Source: RYN-133 sp963754285
Lineage (GTDB): Bacteria; Actinomycetota; Actinomycetes; Mycobacteriales; Jatrophihabitantaceae
Direction of reading: 5' to 3'
Assembly (NCBI GenBank): GCA_963754285.1
Contig: CAVWFN010000008.1
Coordinates: 251,403-315,402 of the forward strand
Length of the DNA stretch: 64,000 nt
Positions 40,362 to 48,348 of this stretch are shown here, one piece after another. The position numbers and the translations under genes were made by a program. The notes under the pieces were generated by a model, which was given only the letters and a program-made list of their open reading frames with translations, was not told the DNA's origin and searched no databases. Each line of letters begins with the position of its first letter. Position 1 is the stretch's first letter.

Positions 40362-41387
40362 GTGCGAACGAAGAAATTGATTGCGATCGCCGCAGTGGCG
40401 ATCGTTGCATCTAGCGGGACGGCGGCTTGCACGTCGGCCGACGCGTCCCGAACGACCAACGGTGTGACCTCACTGCGCTACCAGGGCTGGACGGACACCG
40501 TGATCCTGCCGGAGCTGGCGCAGGCCCTCGGCTACTTCAAGGGCAAGGTCAAGCTCGACTGGGTCGGCGACACCGCCAGCGGCCCGCAGGACATCCAGTC
40601 CGCGGCGACCGGTCAGACCGACTTCGGCGGCGCCTTCTCCGGCGCGGTCGCCAAGCTCGAAGTGGCCGGCGCGCCGATCAAGGCGGTCATCAACTACTAC
40701 GGCTACGACAAGAAGACCTTCACCGGCTACTACGTCCTCAAGAACAGCTCGATCCACAGCGCTCGCGATCTGATCGGCAAGAAGGTCGGCGTGAACACGC
40801 TCGGCGGGCAGAACGAGGCCGACATCCACGACTACCTGCGCCAGCAGGGGCTCAGCGAGGCCGACGTCAAGAAGGTCCAGCTCGTGGCGCTACCGCCGCC
40901 CAACATCGAGGAAGCGCTCCGCCAGGGCCAGATCGATGTCGCCGCGCTGGCCGGGCAGTTCCAGCAGCACGCGGTAGCCATCGGCGGTGTGCGGCCGATC
41001 TTCACAGACAGCGGCGCGTTCGGACCCTTCAACGGCGGGCAGTACGTGTTCCGCAACGACTTCATCAAGTCGAACCCGCAAGCAGTGCGCGTATTCGTCT
41101 CGGGCGTCGCGAAGGCCATCGAGTGGGAGCGGGACACACCGCGGTCGCAGGTCATCGCCGAGATGACGAAGATCATCAACGAGCGGCACCGCCCCAACGA
41201 GAACACCTCGACGGTCAAGTACTGGCTCAGCGTCGGCATCCCGTCCAAGGGTGGCGTGATCTCGGACAAGGACTTCACCCGCTGGGAGAGCTGGATGAAG
41301 GACACGGGCGCGCTCAGTGGCTCGCTCGACGCGCACAACCTCTACACCAACGAGTTCAACCCGTACGCGAACGGGAGTTCGAGTTGA
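40362..41387 (+). CDS. Sulfonate-type ABC transporter substrate-binding lipoprotein
   Basis: 341 aa. A lipoprotein signal (RTKKLIAIAAVAIVASSGTA then AC) is followed by the SsuA/TauA/NMT1-like fold: LRYQGWTDTVILPELAQALG, GDTASGPQDIQSAATGQTDF and a long C-terminal helix region. It captures an organosulfur ligand outside the membrane for the ATPase and permease encoded next. GTG start with AGAGGA 6 nt upstream. Preceded by a sulfur leader peptide, which predicts induction under sulfur or cysteine limitation. Confidence 0.9.
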   Translation: MRTKKLIAIAAVAIVASSGTAACTSADASRTTNGVTSLRYQGWTDTVILPELAQALGYFKGKVKLDWVGDTASGPQDIQSAATGQTDFGGAFSGAVAKLEVAGAPIKAVINYYGYDKKTFTGYYVLKNSSIHSARDLIGKKVGVNTLGGQNEADIHDYLRQQGLSEADVKKVQLVALPPPNIEEALRQGQIDVAALAGQFQQHAVAIGGVRPIFTDSGAFGPFNGGQYVFRNDFIKSNPQAVRVFVSGVAKAIEWERDTPRSQVIAEMTKIINERHRPNENTSTVKYWLSVGIPSKGGVISDKDFTRWESWMKDTGALSGSLDAHNLYTNEFNPYANGSSS

Positions 41388-42205
41388 GCGCCCCGAAGAT
41401 CAGCGTCCAGAACGTCACCAAGACGTTCCCGTTGCGCACAGCACCCGAACGGCTCGCCGCGATCGACGGCGTGAGCTTCGACGTGCGCGCCGGTGAATTC
41501 CTCGTGCTCGTCGGTCCGAGCGGCTGCGGCAAGTCGACGTTGCTCGACCTGATCGCCGGACTGACCGAACCTGCCGGCGGGCAGATCCTTCTGGACGGCA
41601 AGCCAGTAACCGGTCCCGGGCTCGACCGCGGTGTGGTGTTCCAGCAGTACGCACTGTTCCCGTGGCGAACTGCACAGGCCAACGTCGAGTTCGGGCTCGA
41701 GGTGAAGGGCGTCAGCCGGCGCCGGCGTGCAGAGCGCGCCCGCGAGGTGCTCGAACTCGTCGGCCTCGAGGGGTTCGCCGACCGCTATCCGCACGAGCTG
41801 TCCGGCGGGATGAAACAGCGGGTCGCCATCGCGCGCAGCCTTGCCTACGAACCGGACGTCCTGCTCATGGACGAGCCGTATGCAGCACTCGATGCGCAGA
41901 CCCGCGAATCGCTGCAGGACGAACTGCTCGCCATCTGGCGCCGCACCGGCACGACGATCGTGTTCATCACGCACAGCATCGACGAAGCGGTCTACCTCGG
42001 TGAGCGCGTTTCGGTGATGACATCTCGTCCCGGTCGCATCAAGGCGACCGTCGACGTCCTGCTCGAGCCGCCCGCGCCGGGCGAGGACGCACGCTCCACC
42101 GCGCAGTTCACTGCCAAACGACGCGAACTGTGGGAGTTGCTGCACGACGAGGTGCAGAAAGCGCACGAGATCGACACCCGCGAACGTCTCAACGAGGTGG
42201 CCTGA
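41384..42205 (+). CDS. Sulfonate-type ABC transporter ATPase
   Basis: 273 aa: Walker A GPSGCGKSTLL, signature LSGGMKQRVAIARSL, Walker B DVLLMDEPYAALD, switch HSIDEAVYL. Belongs to the SsuB/TauB group. It starts with a TTG at 41384 that overlaps the previous stop (TTGA), with GGGAG 7 nt upstream; the reading matches the conserved start KISVQNVTKTF. ATP hydrolysis drives import through the permease next door. Confidence 0.93.
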   Translation: MSAPKISVQNVTKTFPLRTAPERLAAIDGVSFDVRAGEFLVLVGPSGCGKSTLLDLIAGLTEPAGGQILLDGKPVTGPGLDRGVVFQQYALFPWRTAQANVEFGLEVKGVSRRRRAERAREVLELVGLEGFADRYPHELSGGMKQRVAIARSLAYEPDVLLMDEPYAALDAQTRESLQDELLAIWRRTGTTIVFITHSIDEAVYLGERVSVMTSRPGRIKATVDVLLEPPAPGEDARSTAQFTAKRRELWELLHDEVQKAHEIDTRERLNEVA

Positions 42206-43032
42206 TGACGAGCACTCTCGAGAAGCCGAAGACGGCGTCAGCCGCACCCGCGTCGGCACCGCCGACCAGGCGCAGGCGCCGCTTCAACCGCAAATTCATC
42301 ACCAGCTGGATAGCCGTCGCCGTGCTGCTCGCGGTCTGGCAGATCGCGCCGAACGCCGGCTGGATCGACAAGACCTTCCTGCCGCCGCTGAGCAGCGTGC
42401 TGCACGCCTGGTGGCAGCTCGCCCAGAGCGGCGACCTGTGGATCGACGTGCAGGCCAGTCTGCAGCGCTCGCTGACCGGTTTCGGCATCGCGCTGTTGGC
42501 CGGCATCCCGCTCGGGCTGCTGATCGGTTGGTACCCGCTGGCGGCCGAGCTGCTCAGTCCGGTGCTCGCGATCTTCCTGAACACCGCGGCCATCGCGCTG
42601 CTGCCGGTCTTCACGCTGATCATGGGAATTGGTGAGACCTCGAAGGTCGCGATCATTCTCTACGCGAGCATCTGGCCGATCCTCTACAACACGATCAGCG
42701 GCGTACGCAACGTCGATCCGCTGTTCATCAAGTCAGCACGATCGCTGGGGTTGTCGCACATCCGACTGTTCCAGAAGGTGATCCTTCCGGCGACGGTTCC
42801 GACGATCTTCACCGGCGTCCGTCTCGGCGGCGCCGCGTCGATCCTCGTGCTGATCACGACGGAAATGGTCGGCGCCAAGGCCGGCCTCGGCTATCTGATC
42901 CTCAACTCCCAATACAACTTCCAGATCCCCGACATGTACGCAGGAATCCTGACTGTCTCCGCGATCGGCGTGGCGTTCAACTACCTCCTGCTCTCCCTCG
43001 AACGCCGCTTCTCGACTTGGAGGTCTGCATGA
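42205..43032 (+). CDS. Sulfonate-type ABC transporter permease
   Basis: 275 aa with six predicted helices; the ATPase-docking EAA-like loop appears as SARSLGLSHIRLFQKVILPA. SsuC/TauC family. The ATG overlaps the ATPase stop as TGATG. About 35 hydrophilic residues precede the first helix. With the two previous genes it completes an importer for an organosulfonate or related compound. Confidence 0.93.
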   Translation: MTSTLEKPKTASAAPASAPPTRRRRRFNRKFITSWIAVAVLLAVWQIAPNAGWIDKTFLPPLSSVLHAWWQLAQSGDLWIDVQASLQRSLTGFGIALLAGIPLGLLIGWYPLAAELLSPVLAIFLNTAAIALLPVFTLIMGIGETSKVAIILYASIWPILYNTISGVRNVDPLFIKSARSLGLSHIRLFQKVILPATVPTIFTGVRLGGAASILVLITTEMVGAKAGLGYLILNSQYNFQIPDMYAGILTVSAIGVAFNYLLLSLERRFSTWRSA

Positions 43033-44366
43033 CCCGCCAACTGCACCTGAACGCATTCCTGATGGGCACCGGACATCACGAAGCTGCCTGGCGCCATCCC
43101 GACAGCCGCCCGCAGGACACCCTCGACGCGCGGCACTACGCGCGCCTCGCGCAGATCGCCGAACGCGCGAAGTTGGACTCGATCTTCTTCGCCGACAACC
43201 TCGCACTCGGACGCAACGTGCGCTACGGGACCGGTAACCACCTCGAGCCGGTCACGCTGCTGTCCGCCGTGGCGATGCTCACCGAACGCATCGGACTGAT
43301 TGCCACCGCGTCCACCACCTATCACGAGCCGTTCCAGCTCGCCCGCAAGTTCGCCTCGCTCGACCACATCAGTGGCGGACGAGCGGGGTGGAACATCGTC
43401 ACGTCGGCGGGCGAGGACGAGGCACGTAACTTCAACCTCGACAAGCGGCCGGCACACGAGGACCGCTACGCCCGCGCGACCGAGTTCGTCGAGGTCGTCC
43501 AGAAGCTCTGGGACAGCTGGGCCGACGAAGCACGGCTGCTCGACAAGCCGACCGGGCACTTCGCCGACCCCGACCTGATCAGCCCGATCGACCATGTCGG
43601 CACGCATTTCCAGGTGCGCGGTCCGCTCAACATTCCCCGTCCGGTGCAGGGGCATCCGCTGCTCGTCCAAGCCGGCTCGTCCGAAGCGGGCCGTGAGTAC
43701 GCGGCGCAGTTCGCCGAGGCCGTCTTCACCGCGCAGCAGACGCTGGCCGACGGGCAGGCGTTCTATGCCGACCTCAAGGCGCGGGCGGCGAGCTTCGGCC
43801 GGCGTTCCGAGGAGATCCTGATCCTGCCCGGCATCTGTGCCGTGCTCGGCGGCACCGAGGCCGAGGCGAAGCAGAAGGAAGCCGAGCTGAACGCGCTGAT
43901 CTCGCCCGAGTACGGCGTCGAGCAGCTCTCGCGCATGCTCGAGCACGACCTGTCGGGCTATCCCCTGGACGGGCCGTTGCCGGTATTGCCCGGCGAGGAC
44001 TCGATCGAGGGCATGAAGAGCCGCTCGACCCTGGTCACCGAGATCGCCCGGCGCGACAACCTCACGATCCGGCAGCTGATCGAGCGCCTCGCCGGCGGGC
44101 GCGGGCACCGCGTGTTCGCCGGCACTCCCGAGCAGGTCGCCGACCAGCTCGATCTGTGGTTCCACTCGGGCGCTGCTGACGGCTTCAACATCATGCCGCC
44201 GAACCTGCCCGGCGGCCTCGAGGACTTCGTCGAGCACGTCGTCCCCGAGTTGCAGCGCCGCGGCCTGTTCCGCACCGAGTACACCGGCACGACCCTGCGC
44301 GAGCACTACGGCCTCGCGCGGCCAGCAAACACCGTCCACGACAGAAGCAAGGAGCACGCAGCATGA
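43029..44366 (+). CDS. FMNH2-dependent monooxygenase (NtaA/SnaA/DszA family)
   Basis: 445-aa flavin-dependent bacterial luciferase-like enzyme. It opens QLHLNAFLMGTGHHEAAWRH and carries DSIFFADNLA, TASTTYHEPFQLARKFASLD, SGGRAGWNIVTS and PLLVQAGSSEAGREYA, all standard for the NtaA/SnaA/DszA monooxygenases that oxidise aminopolycarboxylates, lincosamide-type or sulfone substrates. In a sulfonate operon it probably splits a C-S bond after uptake. It requires a flavin reductase, not encoded here. ATG overlaps the permease stop (ATGA) with GGAGG 6 nt upstream. Start 43029 is used rather than 43017. Confidence 0.9.
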   Translation: MTRQLHLNAFLMGTGHHEAAWRHPDSRPQDTLDARHYARLAQIAERAKLDSIFFADNLALGRNVRYGTGNHLEPVTLLSAVAMLTERIGLIATASTTYHEPFQLARKFASLDHISGGRAGWNIVTSAGEDEARNFNLDKRPAHEDRYARATEFVEVVQKLWDSWADEARLLDKPTGHFADPDLISPIDHVGTHFQVRGPLNIPRPVQGHPLLVQAGSSEAGREYAAQFAEAVFTAQQTLADGQAFYADLKARAASFGRRSEEILILPGICAVLGGTEAEAKQKEAELNALISPEYGVEQLSRMLEHDLSGYPLDGPLPVLPGEDSIEGMKSRSTLVTEIARRDNLTIRQLIERLAGGRGHRVFAGTPEQVADQLDLWFHSGAADGFNIMPPNLPGGLEDFVEHVVPELQRRGLFRTEYTGTTLREHYGLARPANTVHDRSKEHAA

Positions 44367-45268
44367 CCGCTACCACCACCCGTGACGTCCGCAAGCTGTC
44401 CGGCCGCCTCGGCGCCGAGATCATCGGCGTCGACCTCCGGCAACCGCTCGACGCCGACACCGTGCGCTTCATCAACCAGGCGCTGCTCGAGCACAAGGTG
44501 CTCGGCTTCCGCGGCCAGAACCTCGACGACGACGCGCACCAGACCTTCGCCGCCCACTTCGGCCCGCTCACCACGGCACATCCGACCGTCGAGTCGGTCG
44601 AGGGTCAGCCGAACGTGCTGCCCGTCGACAGCCAGGAAGGTGCTCGCGCGAACAACTGGCACACCGACGTCACGTTCGTGCCGGCGCCGCCGAAGGCGAC
44701 GAGCCTGCGCGGGATCACCATCCCGCCCTACGGCGGCAACACGCTGTTCGCCGACACCGCCGGCGCGTACCGCGACCTGCCGACGCCGCTGCGCAACTTC
44801 GCCGACACCCTCGACGCCGTGCACACGAACGACTACGACTACGCCGTTCCGCACCTGCACAAGGACGGTCACGAGGAGCGGCGGCAGCGGTTCATCTCGC
44901 GCAAGTTCGAGACCGTGCACCCGGTCGTGCGCGTGCACCCCGACACCGGTCACCACAACCTGTTCATCGGCGGGTTCGCCCAGCGCATCGTCGGGCTGTC
45001 GAACACCGAGTCGCGAGACATCCTGCGCCTGTTCCAGGCGTACGTGACCCGGCCGGAGAACACGATCCGCTGGCAGTGGGCGCCGGGCGACGTCGTGATC
45101 TGGGACAACCGCACCACCCAGCACTACGCACCGGACGACTACGACGACCTGCCCCGCCTGCTGCACCGAGTGACCATTGACGGCACAGTCCCGGTCGGGG
45201 TCGACGGCCGCCGCAGCTACACGCTGACCGGCGACGCGTCGCACTACAGCGCGGTCGCCACAAGCTAG
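44363..45268 (+). CDS. TauD/TfdA-family Fe(II)/2-oxoglutarate dioxygenase
   Basis: 301 aa. Iron ligands fit WHTDVTF (H-x-D) and the later TTQHYAPDDYDDLPRLLHRV histidine and arginine. TauD hydroxylates taurine to release sulfite; relatives act on other alkylsulfonates or sulfate esters. Fifth gene of the operon (4-bp ATGA overlap with the monooxygenase). Having both a flavin monooxygenase and a dioxygenase widens the range of sulfonates. Ends before a strong palindrome shared with the convergent gene. Confidence 0.93.
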   Translation: MTATTTRDVRKLSGRLGAEIIGVDLRQPLDADTVRFINQALLEHKVLGFRGQNLDDDAHQTFAAHFGPLTTAHPTVESVEGQPNVLPVDSQEGARANNWHTDVTFVPAPPKATSLRGITIPPYGGNTLFADTAGAYRDLPTPLRNFADTLDAVHTNDYDYAVPHLHKDGHEERRQRFISRKFETVHPVVRVHPDTGHHNLFIGGFAQRIVGLSNTESRDILRLFQAYVTRPENTIRWQWAPGDVVIWDNRTTQHYAPDDYDDLPRLLHRVTIDGTVPVGVDGRRSYTLTGDASHYSAVATS

Positions 45269-45278
45269 CCGCCTCCCC

Positions 45279-45337
45279 ACTTTGACCCTGTAGCGGTCGT
45301 GATCCCCTTCAATTCACGACCGTTACAGGGTCGAAGT
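45279..45337. terminator. 24-bp palindrome between convergent sulfur-region genes
   Basis: Left arm 45279-45302 and right arm 45314-45337 pair over all 24 positions as RNA (22 Watson-Crick, two G-U), loop TCCCCTTCAAT. No T-run follows. It can terminate both genes, and it also looks like a mobile palindrome (shares the core GACCGYTAC with the element at 33.3 kb). Confidence 0.75.
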
Positions 45338-45341
45338 CGTC

Positions 45342-46604
45342 TTACAGGAGGCCGGCCTCGCGCATGCCCTTGATCGTCGGCGGGATCACGGCGGTCGGGG
45401 CGGCGTTCTCGCTCACCGCATCGATCGTCTTGAGTCCGTCGCCGGTGTTGTAGATGACCGTCTCGACCGACGTGTCGATGTCACCGGACTCGACGAGCTT
45501 CTTCAGCACGGCGGTCGTGACGCCGCCGGCGGTCTCCGCGAAGACACCCGTGGTGCGGGCGAGCAGCCGGATGCCCTCGCGGATCTCTTCGTCGTCGACG
45601 GCCGCCATCGCACCACCCGTCGAGCGCACGGCGTCGAGGGCGTACCTGCCGTCGGCGGGGTTGCCGATGTTGAGTGACTTGGCGATGCCGGTCGGACGTA
45701 CGGGGATCACCTCGTCCGCCCCGGAGCCGAACGCGGTCGCGATCGGCGAGCAGCCCGCTGACTGGGCGCCGAACACCTTCCACGACGTGGACGGGACGAG
45801 GCCGATGGTGGCCAGCTCCTTGAACGACTTATGGATCTTGGTGAGCATCGAACCCGACGCCATCGGCGCGAGGTACTGGCCCGGCAGTCGCCAGCCGAGC
45901 TGCTCGGCAACCTCGTACCCGAGCGTCTTCGATCCCTCCGCGTAGTAGGGCCGCACGTTGACGTTGACGAAGCCGGTCTTCTCGAACTCGTCGGTCTCGG
46001 ACAGCTCGGAACACAGCCGGTTCACGTCGTCGTACGAGCCCTGGATGCCGACGAGGGTGCCGCCGTAGATGGCGCTCTGCACGATCTTCGGCGCCTCGAG
46101 GTCGGCGGGCACGAACACGATCGACGGCATGCCGATGCGCGCCGCGTGTGCCGCCACCGAGTTACCCAGGTTCCCTGTCGATGCACACGCGATACGTTCG
46201 AAACCGAGCTCGCGTGCCGCAGTTACAGCGACCGACACGACGCGGTCCTTGAACGAGTGCGTCGGGTTGGCCGAGTCGTCCTTGACCCACAAGGGTGCGG
46301 TGAAGCCGAGTTCGTCGCCGAGGCGGTCGGCGCGGATCAGCGGCGTCATGCCGGTGCCGCTGTCGACGCGCGTCTCGGCGTCCTGCCCGACGGGCAGCAG
46401 GCCGGCGTAACGCCACAGCGAGTGCGGCCCGGCGGTGATGTCGTCATGCGTTACACGGGCGAGCGCGTCCGCGTCGTAGGAGATCTCCAGCGGTCCGAAA
46501 CACTCGAAGCACGCGTGCTGCGCACCGAGCGGATAGGTGGCGCCACAGTTGCGGCAGATGAGCCCGGACGCGGGCGAGGTGAGCTGATCGGCAAGAGCTG
46601 TCAT
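45342..46604 (-). CDS. thrC: Threonine synthase family enzyme under SAM riboswitch control
   Basis: 420-aa PLP enzyme of the threonine-synthase fold. An N-terminal zinc-ribbon-like segment has CRNC and CFEC (residues ~17-40). The PLP lysine is in NPTHSFKDRVV, the phosphate loop in ASTGNLGNSVAAHA, and GVVTTAVLKKL is late. Threonine synthase converts O-phosphohomoserine to threonine. A SAM-I riboswitch upstream and the sulfonate operon beside it raise the possibility that this paralog does a sulfur-linked gamma-replacement instead; the fold is certain, the reaction less so. ATG at 46604. Confidence 0.88.
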   Translation of the reverse strand: MTALADQLTSPASGLICRNCGATYPLGAQHACFECFGPLEISYDADALARVTHDDITAGPHSLWRYAGLLPVGQDAETRVDSGTGMTPLIRADRLGDELGFTAPLWVKDDSANPTHSFKDRVVSVAVTAARELGFERIACASTGNLGNSVAAHAARIGMPSIVFVPADLEAPKIVQSAIYGGTLVGIQGSYDDVNRLCSELSETDEFEKTGFVNVNVRPYYAEGSKTLGYEVAEQLGWRLPGQYLAPMASGSMLTKIHKSFKELATIGLVPSTSWKVFGAQSAGCSPIATAFGSGADEVIPVRPTGIAKSLNIGNPADGRYALDAVRSTGGAMAAVDDEEIREGIRLLARTTGVFAETAGGVTTAVLKKLVESGDIDTSVETVIYNTGDGLKTIDAVSENAAPTAVIPPTIKGMREAGLL

Positions 46605-46624
46605 GACGAAACGAGGCCTTTCTC

Positions 46625-46754
46625 CTCATCTTTCCCGGCGCGCTGCTGCGCTGCCAGGCCGGAGTTGGCACCTTCGTGTCGGCGCAGGCACAGCCTGCTT
46701 CACACGCGGTTGCCGGGGCTTCGTCGGGCCGGTCCCTCTGCCCCTCTGGATGAG
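46625..46754 (-). ncRNA. SAM-I (S-box) riboswitch
   Basis: Minus-strand RNA of about 130 nt. P1 pairs CUCAUC (46749-46754) with GAUGAG (46625-46630). Family landmarks in order: AGAGGGGCAGAGGGA, CUGGCC-like ACCGGCCC, GAAGCCCCGGCAACC, GGUGCCAACUCC and the final AAAGAUGAG. These are the conserved core positions of SAM-I. The 3' strand of P1 runs into GAGGAGAAAGG, the purine-rich region before the thrC start, so ligand binding could hide the ribosome-binding region or favour a competing hairpin. Expected to shut off thrC when S-adenosylmethionine is high. Confidence 0.93.
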
Positions 46755-46821
46755 CGGTGCTATTCGATTGTGTAGCTGTTGGAACTGCCAACCATCATCG
46801 CACAGGCGGTGAGTGGGCCAC

Positions 46822-47490
46822 TCAGCCTGAATAGTCGGTGGTGAGCACCACCACCACCGGACCTGCCGGCAGCTGCGTGAAGCGCTCGGCCACGCGGTGG
46901 ATCGTTGCGAACTGGCGTTGCAGAGCGAGCGCGGCCCGCTTGGCTCCGGCGACGGCCGGGTCGTAGTACGCGGTCGTCGTGATGACGTCGTTCTGGTAGG
47001 CCTCCTGGGTCGAACTGACCGACCAGCCCGCACGCTTGAACCGCTGCGCCGCCTGCTGCGCGAGGTCGGGGGTCGTGGTCTGGTTCAGCACGATCAGTGG
47101 CTTCGATCCGATCGCGCCGGGCGTGCTCGTGGACGACGACCCGGACGACGACCCGGACGACGGGCTCGTCGACGAACTCGAGCCGGCACCGCCGGACGGC
47201 GACGTCGTCTGCGGTACCGACTGGTGCGTGTCGGTGCCCGCAGCGGTCGCCGACTGGTGCGGATTGCGCAGAGCCAGGAACGCGATGACGAGCACGGCGA
47301 TGCCGAGAACGCCGATCAGGATGCCGATGACCCGCTCACGTTGGCGGCGCCGCGCCAACTGCCGTTGCACACGGCCGCTGCGTCGGGTGGTACCACTGGG
47401 CGCGACCGGAGCAGGGTTCCACGGGTCGGCGGGAGTGTTGTCCGCAGGGTCGCGCGCGCTGCTCTGGTCGCTGTTGTGCTGACTGTCCAT
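46822..47490 (-). CDS. LytR_C-domain membrane protein
   Basis: 222 aa. A basic cytoplasmic N-terminus (RVQRQLARRRQRERV), one membrane helix (IGILIGVLGIAVLVIAFLAL), a Ser/Gly/Thr linker and a C-terminal LytR_C domain (KPLIVLNQTTTPDLAQQAAQRF, ending LPAGPVVVVLTTDY). Resembles mycobacterial Rv0431-like envelope proteins (recalled). The linker is encoded by a GACGACCCGGAC-type 12-bp tandem repeat on the plus strand. The ATG at 47490 begins MDSQHNSDQ. The next gene upstream is DUF3263, as in mycobacteria. Function unknown, cell envelope. Confidence 0.8.
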   Translation of the reverse strand: MDSQHNSDQSSARDPADNTPADPWNPAPVAPSGTTRRSGRVQRQLARRRQRERVIGILIGVLGIAVLVIAFLALRNPHQSATAAGTDTHQSVPQTTSPSGGAGSSSSTSPSSGSSSGSSSTSTPGAIGSKPLIVLNQTTTPDLAQQAAQRFKRAGWSVSSTQEAYQNDVITTTAYYDPAVAGAKRAALALQRQFATIHRVAERFTQLPAGPVVVVLTTDYSG

Positions 47491-47565
47491 AGCTCCGGTA
47501 GGCCTCGTCCGCAGTGCATCTTGCCGCACTCCACCTGTGGAGCGGACAGGTGGGGTGTGCGGTGC

Positions 47566-47892
47566 TCAGACCTCGATGCCGAGGCGTCGCGCCGAGCGCT
47601 GGCGCTGGCGGCTGGCCCGAAGCCGACGCAGCCGCTTGACCAGCATCGGGTCGGCGGCAAGTGCCGCCGGGGTGTCGATGAGCGCGTTGAGCACCTGGTA
47701 ATAGCGCGTCGTCGACATGTCGAACAGCTCGCGGATCGCCTGTTCCTTTGCGCCGGCGTACTTCCACCACTGCCGCTCGAAGGAAAGGATGTCGCGGTCG
47801 CGCCTACTCAGGCCGTCAGCCGACTCGCCTTCGCTGTTCCCGTCATGACCGTCGTGCTTGGAAACCGCGTGGGCGTGATCGCCGTTGGTCAT
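47566..47892 (-). CDS. DUF3263 helix-turn-helix protein
   Basis: 108 aa. The DUF3263 core LSRRDRDILSFERQWWKYAG, KEQAIRELFDMSTTRYYQVL and DPMLVKRLRRLRASRQRQRS is complete; a His/Asp/Gly-rich start precedes it. Helix pattern suggests DNA binding. Paired with the LytR_C gene 75 bp downstream as in Rv0430/Rv0431 (recalled). ATG at 47892. The 213-bp gap to the next gene (47893-48105) holds the divergent promoters and nothing else I can name. Confidence 0.88.
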   Translation of the reverse strand: MTNGDHAHAVSKHDGHDGNSEGESADGLSRRDRDILSFERQWWKYAGAKEQAIRELFDMSTTRYYQVLNALIDTPAALAADPMLVKRLRRLRASRQRQRSARRLGIEV

Positions 47893-48105
47893 ACGAGTCG
47901 CGCTCCTGCTCACCGGGGACGGACTGACCGATCCGACGCTAGTCGAATTCCATCCGTGTGATTTACCGTGTCGCCATTCAATCACGGTCGCTGTGGTCAA
48001 GGCCGCACGGCACGCTGTCGACGCGCCCGGCTTTGTCCACCGGCGTGTCCCCAACGCGGGTTCGCACCGCGCGCCACACCCGCAGCCGGCGTCACCCTCG
48101 TCGCC

Positions 48106-48348
48106 ATGGACACCACCGCTCTGCGCACTGCCGCGGTCACCTTCACGACCCACAGTGAGGTGTTGCGAACGCGGGCGCACCAGATCGCACGGCAGCGCGA
48201 CACGACACGATGGCGCTCGCCGGCCGCGACCCGATGCGGCGTTGCACTCGATGCGTTGTGCGGCGAGCTGTTCGCAAGCAGCGCCGCCCTGTTGACGATT
48301 GCTGACGACCTCAGTTCCTGCGCAACGCGAGTGGCGAACGCGCCGTGA
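48106..48348 (+). CDS. Small helical WXG100-like protein
   Basis: 80 aa, predicted two-helix hairpin: LRTAAVTFTTHSEVLRTRAH, a central TTRWRSPAATRCG turn with W-x-SPAA, and ALDALCGELFASSAALLTIA. Size and central tryptophan resemble WXG100/ESX-type partners. The hydrolase gene follows with a 4-bp GTGA overlap. Secretion by a type VII system is a guess; no ESX genes are in the window. Confidence 0.6.
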   Translation: MDTTALRTAAVTFTTHSEVLRTRAHQIARQRDTTRWRSPAATRCGVALDALCGELFASSAALLTIADDLSSCATRVANAP

